From Anaerolineae bacterium (GTDB lineage: Bacteria > Chloroflexota > Anaerolineae > Promineifilales > Promineifilaceae), in assembly GCA_023384355.1 (NCBI GenBank), contig JAHDWL010000008.1, forward strand, positions 44,411-108,410: DNA of 64,000 nucleotides. The letters are read 5' to 3'. Made by a program: the position numbers and the translations under genes. Of this stretch, positions 61,357-64,000 are shown one piece after another (the first letter of the stretch is position 1; each line of letters begins with the position of its first letter). The notes under the pieces are model-generated. The model did not search any database. It saw only the letters and a list, made by a program, of their open reading frames with translations, and had not been told where the DNA came from.

Positions 61357-63363
61357 ATGACACAAAAAGTAGACATCCTGTTGCGCGGCGGAACCGTCGT
61401 GACGATGAACGGTAAATACGAAGTCTTTGAGGATGGCGCGGTGGCCATCCTCGGCGATTCCATTGTCGCTGTCGGCCCGACCGGGGAGATGGATCAGGCC
61501 TACAGCGCGGCCGAGGTCGTCGATTGTGCCGACACGGTCGTCATGCCCGGCTTCGTCAACGCCCACACCCACATCCCCATGACGTTAATGCGCGGCCTCA
61601 ACGACGACCTGCGTCTCGATGTCTGGCTGGGCTATCTCATGCCCGTCGAGCGCCAGTTCGTCACGCCCGAGTTTGTGAAGCTGGGCGCGCGTGTGGCCTG
61701 CGCCGAGATGATCCGCTCCGGCATCACGTCTTTCGCCGACATGTTCTACTACGAGGAAGCCATCGCCGAGCAGGTGGCCGAGATCGGCATGCGGGCCTTG
61801 CTGGGCCAGACGATCCTCGTCTTCCCCGCGCCCGACGCCGAGACGTTCGAGGACGCGCTGATCCTCTGCCGGCGCTTCATCGAACACTGGAACGGCCACG
61901 CGCTCATCCAGCCGGCAGTGGCACCCCACGCCTGGTACACGGCCACACCGGAGTTACTGCTGGCCTGCGCCGATCTGGCTCGCGCCTTCGACGTTCCGCT
62001 GCACACCCACGTGAGCGAGACGAAGCTGGAGGCCGACAACAGTGTCAACCAGAATCACATGTCGGTCGTTCCCTGGCTGGAGCAGCACGGGATCCTCGAC
62101 ACCAAACTGTTGGCCGCCCATTGCGTCCATATCGACGAAGAAGAAATGTTCAGCCTGCGCCGTGTCGGGGCGGGTGTCGCTCATTGCCCGTCAAGCAACC
62201 TGAAACTGGCCAGCGGCATCGCGCCTGTCACACAAATGCTCAAGGTCGGCCTGAACGTCGGCGTGGGCACCGACGGCCCGGCCAGCAACAACGATCTGGA
62301 CATGGTGGAAGAGATGCGACTGGCGTCGTTCATCGCCAAGGTTTCGACGTCCAATCCGACGGCGCTGCCCGCCCGTCAGGCGGTGGAGTTGGCGACGATC
62401 AGCGGCGCGCGCGCCATCCATATGGGCGACGTGACCGGCAGCCTGGAGCCGGGCAAGCGGGCCGACATCGCCGTGCTCGATATGACCGGCATTCACAATC
62501 AACCCCACTTCCACAATCATCCTGACGCCGTCTATTCGCGCATCGTCTATTCCACCAAGAGCAGCGACGTGGCTCACGTCATCTGCAACGGCCGCTGGCT
62601 CATGCGCGACCGCGCGTTGCTGACGGTGGACGAGGCGTCCGCCCGCCGCGACGCCATCGAAGTGGCCAAGGCTATCGACGAGTTCGTCATCCGGCGCGAA
62701 TCCAGCCCATATAACAAGCTGGTGTTGCTGTCGGGCGTCCAGCGGCAGGAGAGCTTCGAGGTGCAGGTGAAAGTGCCGATGAGCGACGACACGGCGCTGC
62801 GTATGTTGCTGGACAACGACGCCATCAGCGTCTCCCGCTTTGCCCATTACCGGCAGTATGACCATTACTTCCTCTTCGACGAGGGCGACCCTGACGCGGC
62901 CCGACTGCGCCATCGCGAGGACGAGTTCATCAACGAGGCGGGCGAGGTCACCCAGGTGCGGGTGAGGCTCACGCTCATCGGGGAAGGGAACCGCGAGGAG
63001 TTCCCCAACGCGGTGATGCTGTCCCGCTCGCGCTGGCTGGCCGCGGCCGACCGCAGCTTGCGTTTCTATCAGGAGTATTTCGCCCCGGCCCGCGAGCTGA
63101 GTTTCCAGAAGGATCGGCAACGCTGGCACGTGCTCTATAAGGCGACCGACTTCGCCATCAACTTCGACCGGGTGCTGGAACCGGACTTGCCGGGTTATTT
63201 CATGGAGATCAAGGCCCGCACGTGGTCGCGCAGCGACGCCGAGCGCAAGGCGGGTCTGATCGCCGAGTTGTTGAACATTTGCGGTCTGGAACTGGACAGC
63301 GCCGAGCGTCGCGAATATACCGAGATCGCCATCAGCACCAACATGGAGAGAGAGGCGGCATAG
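61357..63363 (+). CDS. Amidohydrolase (MTA/SAH-deaminase-like) fused to a CYTH-like domain
   Basis: The protein has 668 residues. Residues 1-440 form an amidohydrolase of the 5'-methylthioadenosine/S-adenosylhomocysteine deaminase group, with intact metal ligands: VNAHTHIPMT, PLHTHVSETK, AAHCVHIDEEE, GVGTDGPASNND. About residues 465-660 form a CYTH (triphosphate tunnel) like domain. It starts SFEVQVKV (variant of ExExK), with HYFLFDEGD, ARLRHREDEF and a late acidic-basic strand FMEIKARTWS. CYTH domains bind polyphosphates or form cyclic nucleotides. Coupling to a purine deaminase is unusual; the joint function is unknown. GAGAGGA precedes the ATG. Confidence 0.85.
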   Translation: MTQKVDILLRGGTVVTMNGKYEVFEDGAVAILGDSIVAVGPTGEMDQAYSAAEVVDCADTVVMPGFVNAHTHIPMTLMRGLNDDLRLDVWLGYLMPVERQFVTPEFVKLGARVACAEMIRSGITSFADMFYYEEAIAEQVAEIGMRALLGQTILVFPAPDAETFEDALILCRRFIEHWNGHALIQPAVAPHAWYTATPELLLACADLARAFDVPLHTHVSETKLEADNSVNQNHMSVVPWLEQHGILDTKLLAAHCVHIDEEEMFSLRRVGAGVAHCPSSNLKLASGIAPVTQMLKVGLNVGVGTDGPASNNDLDMVEEMRLASFIAKVSTSNPTALPARQAVELATISGARAIHMGDVTGSLEPGKRADIAVLDMTGIHNQPHFHNHPDAVYSRIVYSTKSSDVAHVICNGRWLMRDRALLTVDEASARRDAIEVAKAIDEFVIRRESSPYNKLVLLSGVQRQESFEVQVKVPMSDDTALRMLLDNDAISVSRFAHYRQYDHYFLFDEGDPDAARLRHREDEFINEAGEVTQVRVRLTLIGEGNREEFPNAVMLSRSRWLAAADRSLRFYQEYFAPARELSFQKDRQRWHVLYKATDFAINFDRVLEPDLPGYFMEIKARTWSRSDAERKAGLIAELLNICGLELDSAERREYTEIAISTNMEREAA

Positions 63364-63415
63364 TGGTCCGGAGACGGGGACAAACCGATTGCGATTGCAA
63401 TAGGGATGATTAACA

Positions 63416-63450
63416 AAAAAGGGCGAGTTCCTGATGGACTCGCCCTTTTT
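63416..63450. terminator. Bidirectional rho-independent terminator
   Basis: AAAAAGGGCGAGT (63416-63428) pairs with ACTCGCCCTTTTT (63438-63450) around a 9-base loop, between convergent genes. Confidence 0.85.
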
Positions 63451-63496
63451 GTTTGCGATTCTGCGGGCAGGTTGGTTTGCCCCCGTCCTGTAAATT

Positions 63497-63817
63497 TTAG
63501 AAGCCGACCAGAGACTGGAACTTCATCACCGAGTTGAGGTCGCCGTCGACCTTGATCTTGCCGGTCATGAAGGCCATCATCGGGTTCAGCGAACCGGAGG
63601 ACATGGCCTTGAAATCATCGGCCGACATCTTGACCGTGGCGCTGGGAGCGGCCGCCGGCGCGCTCTGGCTGACGTCCAGTTTGCCGTCGGCGATGTTGAC
63701 GTAATATTGGCCGCCGTCGTCGCCGCTCAGGTCAAAAAGGATGCCCATGGTGGCTCCCGCTGCTTTGTCGGCCTGGAAACGGCCCGCCATGCCATTAAAA
63801 ATTTCAGCTACGCTCAT
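63497..63817 (-). CDS. SCP2 sterol-binding-domain protein
   Basis: This 106-residue single SCP2 domain runs from MSVAEIFNGMAGRFQADKAA through ATVKMSADDFKAMSSGSLNP to GKIKVDGDLNSVMKFQSL, which are the conserved SCP2 segments. SCP2 domains hold a hydrophobic ligand such as a lipid or fatty acyl chain in a small cavity. The ligand here is unknown. AGGAG lies about 12 bases before the ATG. Confidence 0.9.
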   Translation of the reverse strand: MSVAEIFNGMAGRFQADKAAGATMGILFDLSGDDGGQYYVNIADGKLDVSQSAPAAAPSATVKMSADDFKAMSSGSLNPMMAFMTGKIKVDGDLNSVMKFQSLVGF

Positions 63818-63895
63818 TGGAATTCTGCTCTCCTATTTTTCTCCACCCCCACAATGGGCGTGATTTGTTTCATTATAATGCACTATCCGCATCAT

Positions 63896-63945
63896 AAAGG
63901 AGTATAGCAATGGCCCTTTCCGTGTCAAGAACCGCGGTCGCAAGG
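63896..63945 (+). pseudogene. Start of a gene interrupted by the mobile element at the right edge
   Basis: AAAGGAG (63896-63902) lies 7 bases before an ATG at 63910, with TATAAT at 63874-63879 upstream, so this looks like a real gene start. Twelve codons (MALSVSRTAVAR) are read before the mobile element begins at 63946, and the frame stops inside the element after 22 codons. The continuation would lie beyond the window. Confidence 0.45.
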
Positions 63946-64000
63946 CCAGGGTTTTTCAGTAGTCGGCCCAATGGTTGAAGGTGTAGAGGTCAGGCAGCGG
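63946..64000. mobile_element. Second copy of the inverted-repeat element (truncated by window edge)
   Basis: Starting CCAGGGTTTTTCAGTAGTCG, these 55 bases match the reverse complement of 19330-19384 with one mismatch. They end inside the first arm of a GGTCAGGCAGCGG hairpin. The rest of the element and its target duplication are outside the window. Confidence 0.75.

Overview
The window is a GC-rich bacterial chromosome segment, most likely from the phylum Chloroflexota (Anaerolineae-like). This is inferred from Thr/Pro-rich stalks of the T-P-T-x-T type on secreted proteins, class III cyclase-ATPase-TPR regulators, polyphosphate glucokinase, an F420/LLM-type oxidoreductase and divergent but complete housekeeping genes. 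About 54 protein genes are supported. I saw no rRNA or tRNA gene, CRISPR array, prophage or transposase gene.

Layout. 1-5.7 kb: two secreted or surface proteins, a small charged helical protein, a YchF-like GTPase, an SH3 lipoprotein and a J-domain protein. 5.7-11.3 kb: a minus-strand cytochrome c maturation cluster (ccmA, ccmB, a ccmC that appears to carry a CcmD-like tail, ccdA, a TlpA-type thioredoxin, DUF2085). 11.3-16 kb: methyltransferase, two GNAT acetyltransferases and a 921-residue cyclase/STAND/TPR regulator. 16.1-18.4 kb: a copper/CuA assembly operon (PCuAC, FixH-like, SCO1) facing a DeoR-HTH protein fused to a NosL-like copper-site domain, with a strong promoter and inverted repeats between them. 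18.4-23.9 kb: 3-methyladenine glycosylase, a small inverted-repeat mobile element, an acyl-CoA synthetase, MtaB, and a nucleotidyltransferase with a small partner. 24-32 kb: a heterodimeric ABC exporter, a paralogue of the small helical protein, LLM oxidoreductase, thioredoxin, stand-alone nuoN and DUF1269. 32-41.8 kb: glycogen phosphorylase, TerB-like protein, HdeD-like protein, a second stalk protein, a HerA/DUF87-type ATPase, CPBP protease, cupin and SWIM protein. 42-48.6 kb: three overlapping polytopic glycosyltransferase-like genes. 48.7-54.4 kb: infC-rpmI-rplT, divergent from dnaG-rpoD. 54.4-63.8 kb: a double-vWA membrane protein, a pyrimidine phosphorylase / polyphosphate glucokinase / AlbA-RecG-like operon, an amidohydrolase-CYTH fusion and an SCP2 protein.

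How parts fit. The ccm/ccdA/TlpA cluster exports heme and delivers thiols for cytochrome c. The PCuAC/SCO1 operon supplies copper to terminal oxidase, and NuoN belongs to complex I, so much of the left half serves aerobic respiration. Glycogen phosphorylase and polyphosphate glucokinase feed glucose phosphates into metabolism. The infC and dnaG-rpoD blocks are core information-processing operons.

The least ordinary items are: the DeoR-NosL fusion with its operator region; the amidohydrolase-CYTH fusion; a 268-bp terminal-inverted-repeat element holding two hairpins and flanked by an 8-bp direct repeat, with a second copy at the right edge that seems to interrupt a gene; related hairpins and heptanucleotide repeats between genes; and an infC gene whose only sensible start is ATT.
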